Shown here one piece after another: positions 17,501 through 25,600 of a stretch of 64,000 bases of DNA (position 1 is the stretch's first letter; each line of letters begins with the position of its first letter). The stretch spans positions 33,176 to 97,175 of the IMG/VR virus record IMGVR_UViG_3300030098_006630. One strand, written 5' to 3'. The notes under the pieces were generated by a model, which saw nothing but the letters and a program-made list of their open reading frames with translations, searched no databases and was not told the DNA's origin. The DNA is from a virus. The position numbers were made by a program, and so were the translations under genes.

Positions 17501-18849
17501 AAGCGATGTCTTCGTTACTTGCGGAAGCTGAAGTTAATTTTGAGTCGGACATTGATGACTCTAGCCGAGCTTACGAGCTTTATACTGACCCTACACAATG
17601 GTTTGAAAATGCCGAGTTTATTAGACAATACCTTCTAGATAAAGCGGAAAAAGAAAAAAATAACAATGTCATTATGGGTGATTATAAGAAATATTTTGGT
17701 TCTTTAAAATATGGAATTAGGATTTCTTATGTTTTTCCGAACTTTGAAGATATTAGTGTTCCCTTCGGTCTCCAGCATAAATTACAGGCAATACTTCCCA
17801 GCCTCTCAGAAGATAAAGCTAGGTTGGCGGAAATTAAAGAGAATCTTAATGAACTGTTTAACGAACCTACGCATAGCAGAAATATCTTTCATAAAGCTTT
17901 TAAATTGGAAGAAAAGCTCTTAAGTAATACTGGAGTTCAAACAACTAAGATTAATTTATTGCCTCTGGTTACTTACGAAGAGGACATAGATAATTTCCTT
18001 TTTTCCGATGAGGAACAAACGGGACCTACTGTACTAGAAGGTCTCTCTGTTCCTATCGAAAATATGGACATTTCAAATGAAAAATCCTTTCCTTTTAAAG
18101 AATTAAAACAATCTTTGATGGAGACACCTGGATATAGAGGGATTTTTGGAGAGTGCATGTATTATGGAGAATTAATTAACTGTCTAGGACTCTTCAGCAG
18201 TTTGGTTATTTTAAAAGACTTCTACAACACATCGCAATCAGGGATATTTTCAGGTACAAAAATTAACTTAAAAAACATCATGGAAGGGGTTATGGAACAA
18301 AGAGATTTTAGAGCCAAATCCGCAGATTTAACTCCATTGGAAAAAATGAAAAACAACTTCCTTTCCCTGTCGAATGTGGCGGAGAATCCACGCGGAGAAG
18401 GGAAAGACCCTCCCAATAAATCAGGATATGCTGCTGTTTTTGCTGCCAAGACCGCGTTAAAAATTCTAAAAGGAGTTGTAGAGACAACTGACCCAGCTAT
18501 TATTCAAGGTAAAAAGCTTCAATCAGCTCTAGTGGGAGCGATAAATGCTTCTAAAGATATATCTCAGACTTTAGCACAGATCACTGGTAACGAGATCCCC
18601 TCCAGCGATTCAGATAGCTTTTCGCAAGCCGAAAAAACACTTGTTAATGATGCCATGCTTGGACCCGTCGTCTTTATTGGAGTAAGACCTTTCCCGCCCA
18701 TTCCTTTCCCGGTAGGGAATCCTATATTCCCCCTTACAGCCGCTGGAGCCACATATTTAGCTTTAACGACTGCCATGTCTTTAGGCGACTTGACAGGAGA
18801 AAAGAAATCTAAAGCTGAAAAAGATGAACCTTATTGCGTAGAAGGATAG
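11503..18849 (+). CDS. Giant virion structural protein (2448 residues), baseplate region
   Basis: The longest gene in the window, with an AGGATAAAC site before ATG 11503. No catalytic motif is apparent. Visible features are a mixed-charge, acidic N-terminus, long helical stretches, a likely coiled coil near residues 960-1010 (GELTAERDSLVLKRDSLDK), and a Pro/Gly-rich hydrophobic segment near residues 2385-2430 (FPPIPFPVGNPIFPLTAAG). It lies between the hub/spike genes and gp25/gp6, so a baseplate role is likely. Length far exceeds any single T4 baseplate protein (gp7 is about 1030 residues). It could be a fused or expanded wedge protein. Its identity is not established. Confidence 0.6.
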   Translation: MAEILDFLDKRVTKIEGEYGNMLEVSEYTPEETADKYYIYDIGFEEDTGPVVNASDNLNYWFSQDSTDAKAPYHLKNYTLVAWDGVRYFLNNSENRWVGKITVVDKSKEYARQPEEPDYLKDFSGGWSTVEDIPDFDKQDSFWKNTWYEPTVVPDAKILRTIGKPTRGVEYWIDLSKMLTVGPSDFQESNSLVVKDVILDNAEDLESLDRSTPWRDSPDNTIYQDTLNYYVHVNSYKKTIPLESQDADRKKFFRQFVINAVEVLADKQHRNISQANAESIANYLVKLPRKDVFTTSIKPRPNSFWKALVKIPRAYIDPYEIVPKVQSTHVGVFRSWHDLEESYKKVIKYFNKLIPLVEQNTVRLDMKQEIKFLEKVWTNLASIKQAPVLQEGTIRYYGAKQPSNIQITDDTIVKFAFNRRNNFSLENIEIVNQMEGSGVVSITERILRAMIDLNKSGIKNNDVFKRARTMIYLMNLDLMARDIDDKAFGGENKWIDFLFKYTYKMPDFLPSNTDFDKINFQNNEVTSFLNKIDRALDGPKTLFSNNKIMREISPDVRGLLADVKKSVYSKIEDPTLQKIFQTIDGVNSLESLYSDVLNKAPIDKLIEMGRQVADPIAKQQMFMKKSSLLKSQARLSEGRLENLRGKKSLRKVQVTTPQEKAITDLTGQQPDMIMKAIEELFVEGLCNNIKHIIKTIRRMAFSPTTTQDTKDFGKLNIQDTVKESQDEIIKNILNSIPEGKDLDLFDVKKILTIISENCIPREIVALVEGEASLPVLEILGYLIGYEFPILGARLDSVYDIEEFLALILKPLREQIIQATAKIELDRKDEEEKATYCAPDYEEVTNHLVDRFPEDIARAAMDGEKSSKIDFLNLLNDIDSALNKDINEFIFGNKLDSILNQIMTEDQGSSFLTSMVIESFFSPFIRNFSIEGLNISTFFLEPQLVDKNPSDTTSRTVSPPEITSRIGELTAERDSLVLKRDSLDKDDNKAQRKKLKEQIDNINSFLEATTNSKKVVLGLKNRVQFLKDVFAEGVGTWTRTSTDPITYILSIPLTQEDEAGTSSFIEMKIYPMEEVYQIDPDKPLAYDASWKKPGNFQEKDSVRIEIRAVITDTVVVESSSIINTRELSIYDFISNDDTGHTIQASAFSNIIKAQIKDYFPDYIWTEGLGEEEELDVGNAYKLQQLINDFKSYLFDLLNQQLLKLVSKEASKSSFFKESVLSQLRIASLPGDAEAGPPPLCGEEYSEEVVPPADRSLFPELFDLDDIVENVKTRKTYFDVLAATGHTGGVPNRSSLDNAIIFESLELLMQVICLEFLLSGISIYGEVSLETFIKEKNNFKILQDVLDFSLESLGGDFTGAFYNVVDEYATLRQEVAFEASVMPPMPLFAPATPDGSITPSVRDEIVKFCLTEALEEIFPIFQSIVQVFSASDKLSANELLDIVPNMDTAPQTISNTVRFDFNDEKIKDVYDFGGIVVEKYIKAIYTPPAGLEDKSWYHPAHSALHKMLIIDPQTPSSYVQDESGQWIEKEGSPVSAARNIKIEEWLASRNQELNLNQNPPYMAGVSWESKKKAERLKSWLDIFSEQGLEGIEKLNIAGYQEFVIELNAFDYSSLKNNEFYPIGGKTGVVNLKSFELLQQQINDYNAPFIEESQDKLDLLTSASTFKNNFLALKQEKELHLLTLETLGAQLDEYLMDYLNTFRDDGANKGKEYIVQHGTFTFDAEPSMDEDPRIFSDKVIFEWISGDSPYYHSLTKILEGGPVQKNTEEWWGLEYPGYELAQKYWTAVLAMTGLQQNAWLVSGYDMDTVTNLFKAQMESYLKGDKYMAENDPFLFGHVKKLQQFFFLNPLFGKMISTLVGGAYYSDYTGFENSTAAGDLFDPAGILGGISSLIQAVDNQGTEAYTDDLEQGGMAETTSVSTSYYDGLIEYYENRIDPIWRKWSETLHYLLNPPEAALEKFNYWDTQKKITEKRIEWFEKNMEAMKTIYTQFLSAQQAVLTTSQAMSSLLAEAEVNFESDIDDSSRAYELYTDPTQWFENAEFIRQYLLDKAEKEKNNNVIMGDYKKYFGSLKYGIRISYVFPNFEDISVPFGLQHKLQAILPSLSEDKARLAEIKENLNELFNEPTHSRNIFHKAFKLEEKLLSNTGVQTTKINLLPLVTYEEDIDNFLFSDEEQTGPTVLEGLSVPIENMDISNEKSFPFKELKQSLMETPGYRGIFGECMYYGELINCLGLFSSLVILKDFYNTSQSGIFSGTKINLKNIMEGVMEQRDFRAKSADLTPLEKMKNNFLSLSNVAENPRGEGKDPPNKSGYAAVFAAKTALKILKGVVETTDPAIIQGKKLQSALVGAINASKDISQTLAQITGNEIPSSDSDSFSQAEKTLVNDAMLGPVVFIGVRPFPPIPFPVGNPIFPLTAAGATYLALTTAMSLGDLTGEKKSKAEKDEPYCVEG

Positions 18850-18878
18850 GTTTTGGAAGTAATAAGGGTAATATTTTT

Positions 18879-18886
18879 TATAAATC
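18879..18886 (+). promoter_or_regulatory. Candidate T4-type late promoter element TATAAATC
   Basis: TATAAATC matches 7 of 8 bases of the T4 late promoter octamer TATAAATA. It lies in the 61-base gap before gp25, 25 bases upstream of ATG 18911, on the correct strand. A gp55-like sigma is encoded in this window. AT-rich background makes a chance match possible. Confidence 0.4.
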
Positions 18887-18910
18887 TAATTAGTTAATAG
18901 AGGAATCATC

Positions 18911-19291
18911 ATGGGCAACAAAGGCTATTCTCCATCATTACCATTAAGGGCTTTCCCGGTTCATTACAAGATGATCGATAATATTGGAGCGAATATCCGA
19001 CAAAATTTAAAAAACCTTATTTTAACTATACCTGGAGAAAGAGTAATGATGCCTGAATTTGGTGTAGGTTTAAAACAATTTATTTTTGAAAACAACAAAC
19101 AAGACATTGCTGCCGAAATCGACGGAGCTATTAGAGATGCTGTAGAGGAATATATGCCTTTTGTAGAAATTATATATATTGATTTCCCAACAGCTAACAA
19201 CGGCGAACTTATAGATGAAGAAAATCTTTTTATTGTGATATCCTATGCCGTACCTCCTCTGAATTTACAAGATAATCTAATTATTACATAA
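18911..19291 (+). CDS. 25: Baseplate wedge protein, gp25 family
   Basis: A 126-residue protein with the GPW/gp25 family signature: LTIPGERVMMPEFGVGL at residues 38-54, a pattern conserved in myovirus and contractile-injection-system wedges. It starts behind AGAGGA. In T4, gp25 joins the baseplate wedge to the tail sheath. The gene is followed after 13 bases by gp6, the usual wedge neighbour. Length matches the family (about 130 residues). Confidence 0.92.
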   Translation: MGNKGYSPSLPLRAFPVHYKMIDNIGANIRQNLKNLILTIPGERVMMPEFGVGLKQFIFENNKQDIAAEIDGAIRDAVEEYMPFVEIIYIDFPTANNGELIDEENLFIVISYAVPPLNLQDNLIIT

Positions 19292-19304
19292 CGGAAAGAC
19301 AAAG

Positions 19305-21107
19305 ATGGTAAAAAAATTCACTCCCCCTATTGACTATACAGCTAGAGATTTTGATTCTATTAAATCTTCATTAATAGAATACGCTAAGAGATACTACCCC
19401 AATACTGCTACAGATTTTAATGATGCTTCTTTTGGTGCGTTAATGATTGATATGGTGTCGTATGTAGGAGATGTCCTTTCTTTTTACTTAGATTACCAAG
19501 CATCCGAGTCTTTTTTGGATTCTGCAATTGAACTAAAAAATGTAATACGCTTAGCCAAACAGCTAGGATATAAATATGATGGAGAGGTCACTGCATATGG
19601 TATAGTATCTTTATATCTCCAAGTACCAGCGAATGTTTCTGGTCTTGGTCCCGACACTCGCTATCTCCCAGTCCTCCGCGAAGGAACTCGCTTATCCTCT
19701 ACATCCCGAGTGCCTTTTATTTTAACTCAAGACGTTGATTTTAATTCCGGCGATGCACAGGTTCTTGTTGCACAAGTCGATGAAGAAACCGGAAATCCTT
19801 TATCTTACGGAGTAAAGATGTATGGCGAAGCAATATCTGGCGACATAGGAACCTACACCTTTCCTCTGGGAGAGGACGTTTCATTTCCCAAGGTATTTTT
19901 AGATACTCCTGCGGTAGCTGAAATATTGTCTGTATTTGACGCCGAAGGACATGAATACTATGAAGTCGAGTATCTATCGCAAGATATAATTTATAAAAGC
20001 TTGCCTAATCGAGGAAACGACAAAGACATTGTTTCATCTATTTTAAAAACAGTGTCGGTTCCGAGGCGTTTTGTTTTAGATAAAACACCTGAAGGCTCTT
20101 TCTTACAATTTGGCGGCGGCTCCACATCAGACGCCATTATTGAAAACGATGAAACCCTTAATCCTAGCAACGTTGCTTTAAAGATGCATGGAAAAAAATA
20201 TATTAGTGCTACCTCTTTTGATCCTTCAAAGTTAACTAAAAACAATAGCCTTGGGGTCGCTCCATCAAATACAACTATAACCGTCACTTATCGCTCTAAT
20301 TTATCTGGATTGGTTAATCTTGGAGTTGGAGAGCTTTCGAGCGTAGATGTGACTTTGATGTCCTTTGAAGAAGAGAACTCACTTACCCCTGGCATCATGA
20401 CAACAGTCAGGAACAGCCTAGAAGTCACTAACGAAGAGCCTATTGTAGGAGATATACAGTTTCCTACTGTTGATGAAATAAGAATACGTGCTCAAAATGC
20501 CTACTCTACTCAAAACCGAGCAGTAACTGTCGATGATTACAAAAGTCTTGTATATAATATGCCGGCTAAATTCGGAAAAATAAGAAAGTGTAAAATAATG
20601 CAAGATAAAGATTCTTTTAAACCAAACATGAATTTATATACGATTGGAGCAGGTCTCGATAATACTTTACAGCCTCTTAACAATAAAATTAAAGTAAACT
20701 TAAAAAATTGGCTTTCTAACTATAAAATGATAAATGATACTTTGGATATTTTGGATGCAAATATTGTAAATCTAGGCATAAAGTACAAGGTAATAGGAGA
20801 AACTAACATTAATAAGTTTGATTTAATGCAAGATATTTCTGTCGCGCTAGAAAATCACTTTAGCAAAATTCCTGAAATTGGAGAGCCTTTTTACATTACA
20901 GACGTGTATAATGTTATAAATGTTTTAGATAATGTAGTAGACACGGTTGATGTAGATATTTTTATTCAAAACGGTGCGCTTTATTCCGATTACAGCATTA
21001 ATCTCACTGAAGCTCTGTCTCCTGACGGACGCTTTATTAAAATACCCCAAGATGCTATATATGAAATAAAATTTATAGAAGATGATATTCAAGGTAAGAT
21101 TGTATAA
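19305..21107 (+). CDS. 6: Baseplate wedge protein, gp6/baseplate J family
   Basis: A 600-residue protein beginning PPIDYTARDFDSIKSSLIEY, then SFGALMIDMVSYVGDVLSFY and QASESFLDSAIELKNVIRLA. This is the conserved N-terminal region of T4 gp6 and baseplate J-like proteins. The middle contains RAVTVDDYKSLVYNMPAKFG, another standard block, followed by a KINKFDLMQDIS-type C-terminal domain. The family forms the ring that joins the wedges around the hub. Length is close to T4 gp6 (660). It shares one base with the next start codon. Confidence 0.9.
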   Translation: MVKKFTPPIDYTARDFDSIKSSLIEYAKRYYPNTATDFNDASFGALMIDMVSYVGDVLSFYLDYQASESFLDSAIELKNVIRLAKQLGYKYDGEVTAYGIVSLYLQVPANVSGLGPDTRYLPVLREGTRLSSTSRVPFILTQDVDFNSGDAQVLVAQVDEETGNPLSYGVKMYGEAISGDIGTYTFPLGEDVSFPKVFLDTPAVAEILSVFDAEGHEYYEVEYLSQDIIYKSLPNRGNDKDIVSSILKTVSVPRRFVLDKTPEGSFLQFGGGSTSDAIIENDETLNPSNVALKMHGKKYISATSFDPSKLTKNNSLGVAPSNTTITVTYRSNLSGLVNLGVGELSSVDVTLMSFEEENSLTPGIMTTVRNSLEVTNEEPIVGDIQFPTVDEIRIRAQNAYSTQNRAVTVDDYKSLVYNMPAKFGKIRKCKIMQDKDSFKPNMNLYTIGAGLDNTLQPLNNKIKVNLKNWLSNYKMINDTLDILDANIVNLGIKYKVIGETNINKFDLMQDISVALENHFSKIPEIGEPFYITDVYNVINVLDNVVDTVDVDIFIQNGALYSDYSINLTEALSPDGRFIKIPQDAIYEIKFIEDDIQGKIV

Positions 21108-22639
21108 TGGCTATTAAAAGATATTCCGCAATTAAAGATACGACAATTTCTAACGCTTATAAATCAAACTTAAGCGGAACGGCTACGGGCTCTAATATGG
21201 GCTCCGCCGACGCATTGGAAGTTTTTTCCATATATGGACAGATATCCAATAGCTCTGGTTTTTCAAAAGAGTTGTCTCGTATTTTGGTACAATTTCCAAT
21301 CACGGGGACCACTAGTATTAAATCTGATCGAACCTCTGGAGACATTCCAGCCTCCGGTAACGTATCTTTTTATTTAAATCTTTATAATGCAGTAACGCCC
21401 AATACTGTGCCGAAAAAGTTTAAATTAAATTTATATGCAGTCGATGCCGGCTGGGATGAAGGTTTCGGACTAGACATGGAAGAATATAAAAATATCGGAG
21501 TTGCCAATTGGGACCAAAGAGCTACGAATGCGGACTGGTCTTATACGGGAGGTTCTTATATTAACACTGCTTCTATGACCGATGGCGGAGCGTATGCGTT
21601 TTTCGAAGACGGCACTGAAGACTTATCAGTAGATGTCACCCCTTATGTAGAATCCTGGATTAAAGGCGGCGCAGCCGGCGGGTTTGATAACTTTGGATTT
21701 TTGGTTGCCTTTACTCCTACTGAAGAAAGTGCTTCTAGGTCCTATTATGATAAAAAATTCTTTGCTAGAAGTAGTGAGTATTTCTTTAAACGACCCAACA
21801 TTGAAGCAAGATGGAATAGTTCTAATACCGATGATAGAGGAAAATTTTACCTTTCTAGCGCCTTAGCTCCAGCCTCAGACAACATCAACACTCTATATCT
21901 TTATAACTATGTTAGGGGGCAACTCCAAGACATCCCAGGGCTAGGTAGCGATAAATACATTTATGTCAGCTTGTTTTCCGGCTCTCTATTAAATACCGTC
22001 CCTACAGGAGCAGCTCTTGAATTGTCTGCTGACGACGCAGGGCGCGTCCGAGCAGACTATAACACTGTAGTAACTGGTGGGATAGCTTCAACAGGCATAT
22101 ATACCGCCTCTTTTGCATTCACTGGCTCTTCCGGTTTAACTGATGTGTTTGATGTATGGTTTACGGGTAGTATGACAACTACTAACGCGGAGGATGCTAT
22201 CATACAATTCCATACAGGAAATGTATCAGTTAAGCATCTTGACGCTTCTAATATCAACCCTACTACTCGTTATGTAACTAAAATTACCAATCTAAAACCA
22301 TCATATACCCAAGACGAAGAGCCTAAACTAAGGGTATATACGAGAAAAAAAGACTGGTCTCCTAACATATACACTGTTGCCAATTCTCATATTCAAACTG
22401 ATAATATTGAAAAATCTTATTATCGAGTGGTGAGAACTGTAGACAATTTGGAAGTTATTGCCTATGGAACAGGAAGCGATCAACAAACAAAATTATCATA
22501 CGATGTGAGTGGTAATTATTTTAATCTAGACATGAGTCTTTTGGAAAGTGGATACATGTATGATTTAAAGTTTGCTTATTATTTAAATGGAACCTACAAG
22601 GAACAACCAGAGAGCTTTAAGTTTAGAGTGGAGGATTAA
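21107..22639 (+). CDS. Structural protein with DNRLRE-like beta domain
   Basis: A 510-residue protein overlapping gp6 by one base. The N-terminal 200 residues follow the pattern of DNRLRE-type carbohydrate-associated beta domains: KDTTISNAYKSN, then an Asn/Gly/Ser-rich strand, SRILVQFPI, FKLNLYAVDAGWDEG, and a distal WIKGGAAGGFDNFGFLV. The C-terminus (YMYDLKFAYYLNGTYKEQ) looks like a second beta domain. It probably forms a baseplate appendage or fibre connector. The domain resemblance is moderate and the structural role is inferred from position. Confidence 0.6.
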   Translation: MAIKRYSAIKDTTISNAYKSNLSGTATGSNMGSADALEVFSIYGQISNSSGFSKELSRILVQFPITGTTSIKSDRTSGDIPASGNVSFYLNLYNAVTPNTVPKKFKLNLYAVDAGWDEGFGLDMEEYKNIGVANWDQRATNADWSYTGGSYINTASMTDGGAYAFFEDGTEDLSVDVTPYVESWIKGGAAGGFDNFGFLVAFTPTEESASRSYYDKKFFARSSEYFFKRPNIEARWNSSNTDDRGKFYLSSALAPASDNINTLYLYNYVRGQLQDIPGLGSDKYIYVSLFSGSLLNTVPTGAALELSADDAGRVRADYNTVVTGGIASTGIYTASFAFTGSSGLTDVFDVWFTGSMTTTNAEDAIIQFHTGNVSVKHLDASNINPTTRYVTKITNLKPSYTQDEEPKLRVYTRKKDWSPNIYTVANSHIQTDNIEKSYYRVVRTVDNLEVIAYGTGSDQQTKLSYDVSGNYFNLDMSLLESGYMYDLKFAYYLNGTYKEQPESFKFRVED

Positions 22640-22641
22640 AA

Positions 22642-25600
22642 GTGTCTCTAAAAGACTTATTTAAAGACATTGAAAGAATCGGGACAACCACCACAGCATC
22701 AGCTCCAGATGTTCCTGTTATTAAAGAACAGGTAGAGTCTGTCAGCTTTAGTCGCGAAGTTCAAGAAAGACAAAAATCATTTGTTCCTCATGTGGATTTC
22801 ACACAGGCTAAGAACTTTGCTAAATATGGGTCGGCGGAAGAATATTATGCTAAAGGTATTGAATATATTTATTCCTATTATCCTTACGACGGCTCTCTCA
22901 AAGAAAAAGAAGAGTGGTATAATAATGTTACTTATTTAGAACAATATGTGTTTGATCATGAATATCCCCGCACTAATGGATACGTGATTTTGTCAGCCGA
23001 TGGATGGGGGACCACCACTGTAACTGACGGGTATGGTTTGCCATCATCACTAGAATACATACAAGTGAAGAGTGGACCTCATGAAAAAAACATATGGGAT
23101 GAAAGTAAACACAGAGAAGAAAATTTAAAATTTGCTCTGACGGGTGGTCTTACGGTAGAATTTTGGCTAAACAAGACTGAATTTGTTACCAGTAAAACTC
23201 AAAAAGAAGTTATTTTTGACCTGTGGAATGGTAAACATTTTAATGATACTGAATATGGTCGATTTAGAATCGAACTCTCAGGAACGTCACCAGGAGCAGC
23301 ATTCCGGCTCACTGCTCTGTCAGGCACCAGTGGATTTCATGATGCACCGGTTGGTGAGACTGTAACCCCTTCTATTGTTTCTAATAGTGACTGGTCTCAC
23401 TATGCTTTTTCATTGTATAACACTGGTTCCTCGGTACTGGTTGAAATGTATAGAGACGGCGTGTTCATAGAATCCATGACCACGGGAAGCGCGATTGGGC
23501 ATGTTACGGGAACTATGATTGCGAACATAGGGGCGCTTCGTACTCCTCCTCGAAATACCTCTGCCGCAACCGGTTCAGGAAAGCTTTCCGGCTCTTTAGA
23601 TGAGTTTAGGTTCTGGAAATCACGTCGTACCGCTAGAGATATTGGGAGATATTATATCTCTCAAGTGGGAGGAGGGACAAATACTGATGACGCTAATACT
23701 GAACTAGGGCTTTATTATAAATTCAATGAAGGGATTACCGGCGATAGCACGTATGATAGGGTCGTTTTAGATTATTCAGGTCGCCTTAGTAATGGAACTT
23801 GGACTGGATATAACTCTAATTCTCGTAATACCGGCTCTGCAATGGTTTTATCAGGAGAGACTACCTTCGAGTTTAAAGACCCTATTATTTACCCAACTCA
23901 CCCAGCGGTAGTTGCTCTTTTAAATTCTAAAAAAGAACTTGGAGAAGAGTACGATATTAATAATCCTGCTAACATGTATAATAGCTTTCCTTCTTGGATT
24001 ATAGATGAAGATAGCGATGCGGGGAGTGAGCTAAAAAGCCTTACTCAGATAATGTCTAGCTACTTAGATGAGTTATATCTTCAGATAGAAAACGTCCCTG
24101 CGCTCAAGGACAAAGAATATCCTTCTGGTAGTTTATTAACTGGAAGTCACAAGCCTTATCCATTCTCTAAACAACTCCTCACGAGCCATGGCTTTAACAC
24201 GCCAGAATTGTTTGTAGATACCAGTGTTATAGAACAATTCTTATCACGCAATGAAAAAATTAAATACGAAGAGAAAATTTATAACACAAAAAACCTTATT
24301 TATCATAACATTTATAACAATCTAATAAATATTTTCAAATCCAAAGGAACAGAAAAATCTATTCGCAATTTAATTCGCTCCTATGGCGCTGATGAAGATA
24401 TCATAGCAATCAATGTTTATGGACATAACGAACCATTTGAATTAAGAAAAAATGTCGAACAACGCACTTTTAAAAATAAAGTTATTGATTTTAATCAAAG
24501 CGATAGAAATGTAGCTACCATCTTCCAATATCAAACTGGCTCTGGTACAACTTCTTACATCTCCGGTTCTCGATTAAACGATCTTACGGTCCCTAATACT
24601 GTTGAATGCGAAGTGTTCTTTCCTCATAAAGCACAAGAGGGTAATCGTAGTTACTATTATTATCCTGATATCTCCTCTTCATTGTTTGGGCAACATACGG
24701 TTAACCTTGGAGCAGCGGACATTAATGTCTTGCAATGGGCAGACAATGATGATGCATCTTTCCAGGTATACGCAGTCCGTGACGTTATTGATTCAACTAG
24801 GGCTAAGTTTGTTATCACAGGAGCTGCTTTTTCTCCGCTCACCACAAGTTACTACTCTAATGTTTATGAAAATTCCAAATGGAACTTCGCTGTTAGATTA
24901 AAGCCGTCTCGTGAATTTGGCGATTTAGTATATTACGGCTCTAATACTGATTATGATTTAGAATTTTATGGAGTTCATGAAACAATGGGTTCTATTGAAC
25001 ATGAATTTATTCTTACGAGCAGCCTTTCCGCTACCCGAGGAGAGGCTTGGTCAAACGCCCCAAAACGTATTTACGCAGGCGCTCACCGGACAAACTTTAC
25101 CGGTAGCTTGTTAGAATATACTGATGTAAAGATAGCTAATGTGAGATTCTGGCTTTCGTATTTGACCAATGAAGTTATTCAAGACCATGCGAAAAGTTAT
25201 GCAACTTATGGACCATCCCAGCCTTTAAATGATGAAGGATTCACGCATGTAAACTTAGATAATACTGAGATTCCTTCTTTAGAAACTTTAGCATTAAATT
25301 GGAATTTCGGCAATGTTTCTTCATCGGCTGACTCTTCTGGGCGTCTTCTTGTGGATGACTTTTCATCAGGATCATCCGAATTGACTAGTCGATATTCCTG
25401 GGTTGGCGACATCACTAAACAGCTATATTCAGGAAGGGCAGATTTCTTTTTACCGAACGAGCCGAAAGCTGCCGATATCGAATATGTGTTTTCTACGAGA
25501 AATCGACTACCCGAAACCTTTATTAGCTCTGACATGATTTCTATTGGAGAAGACGCAGATAAAATTTTCACTTTAGATAGCCGACCTGTCCATTATTATT

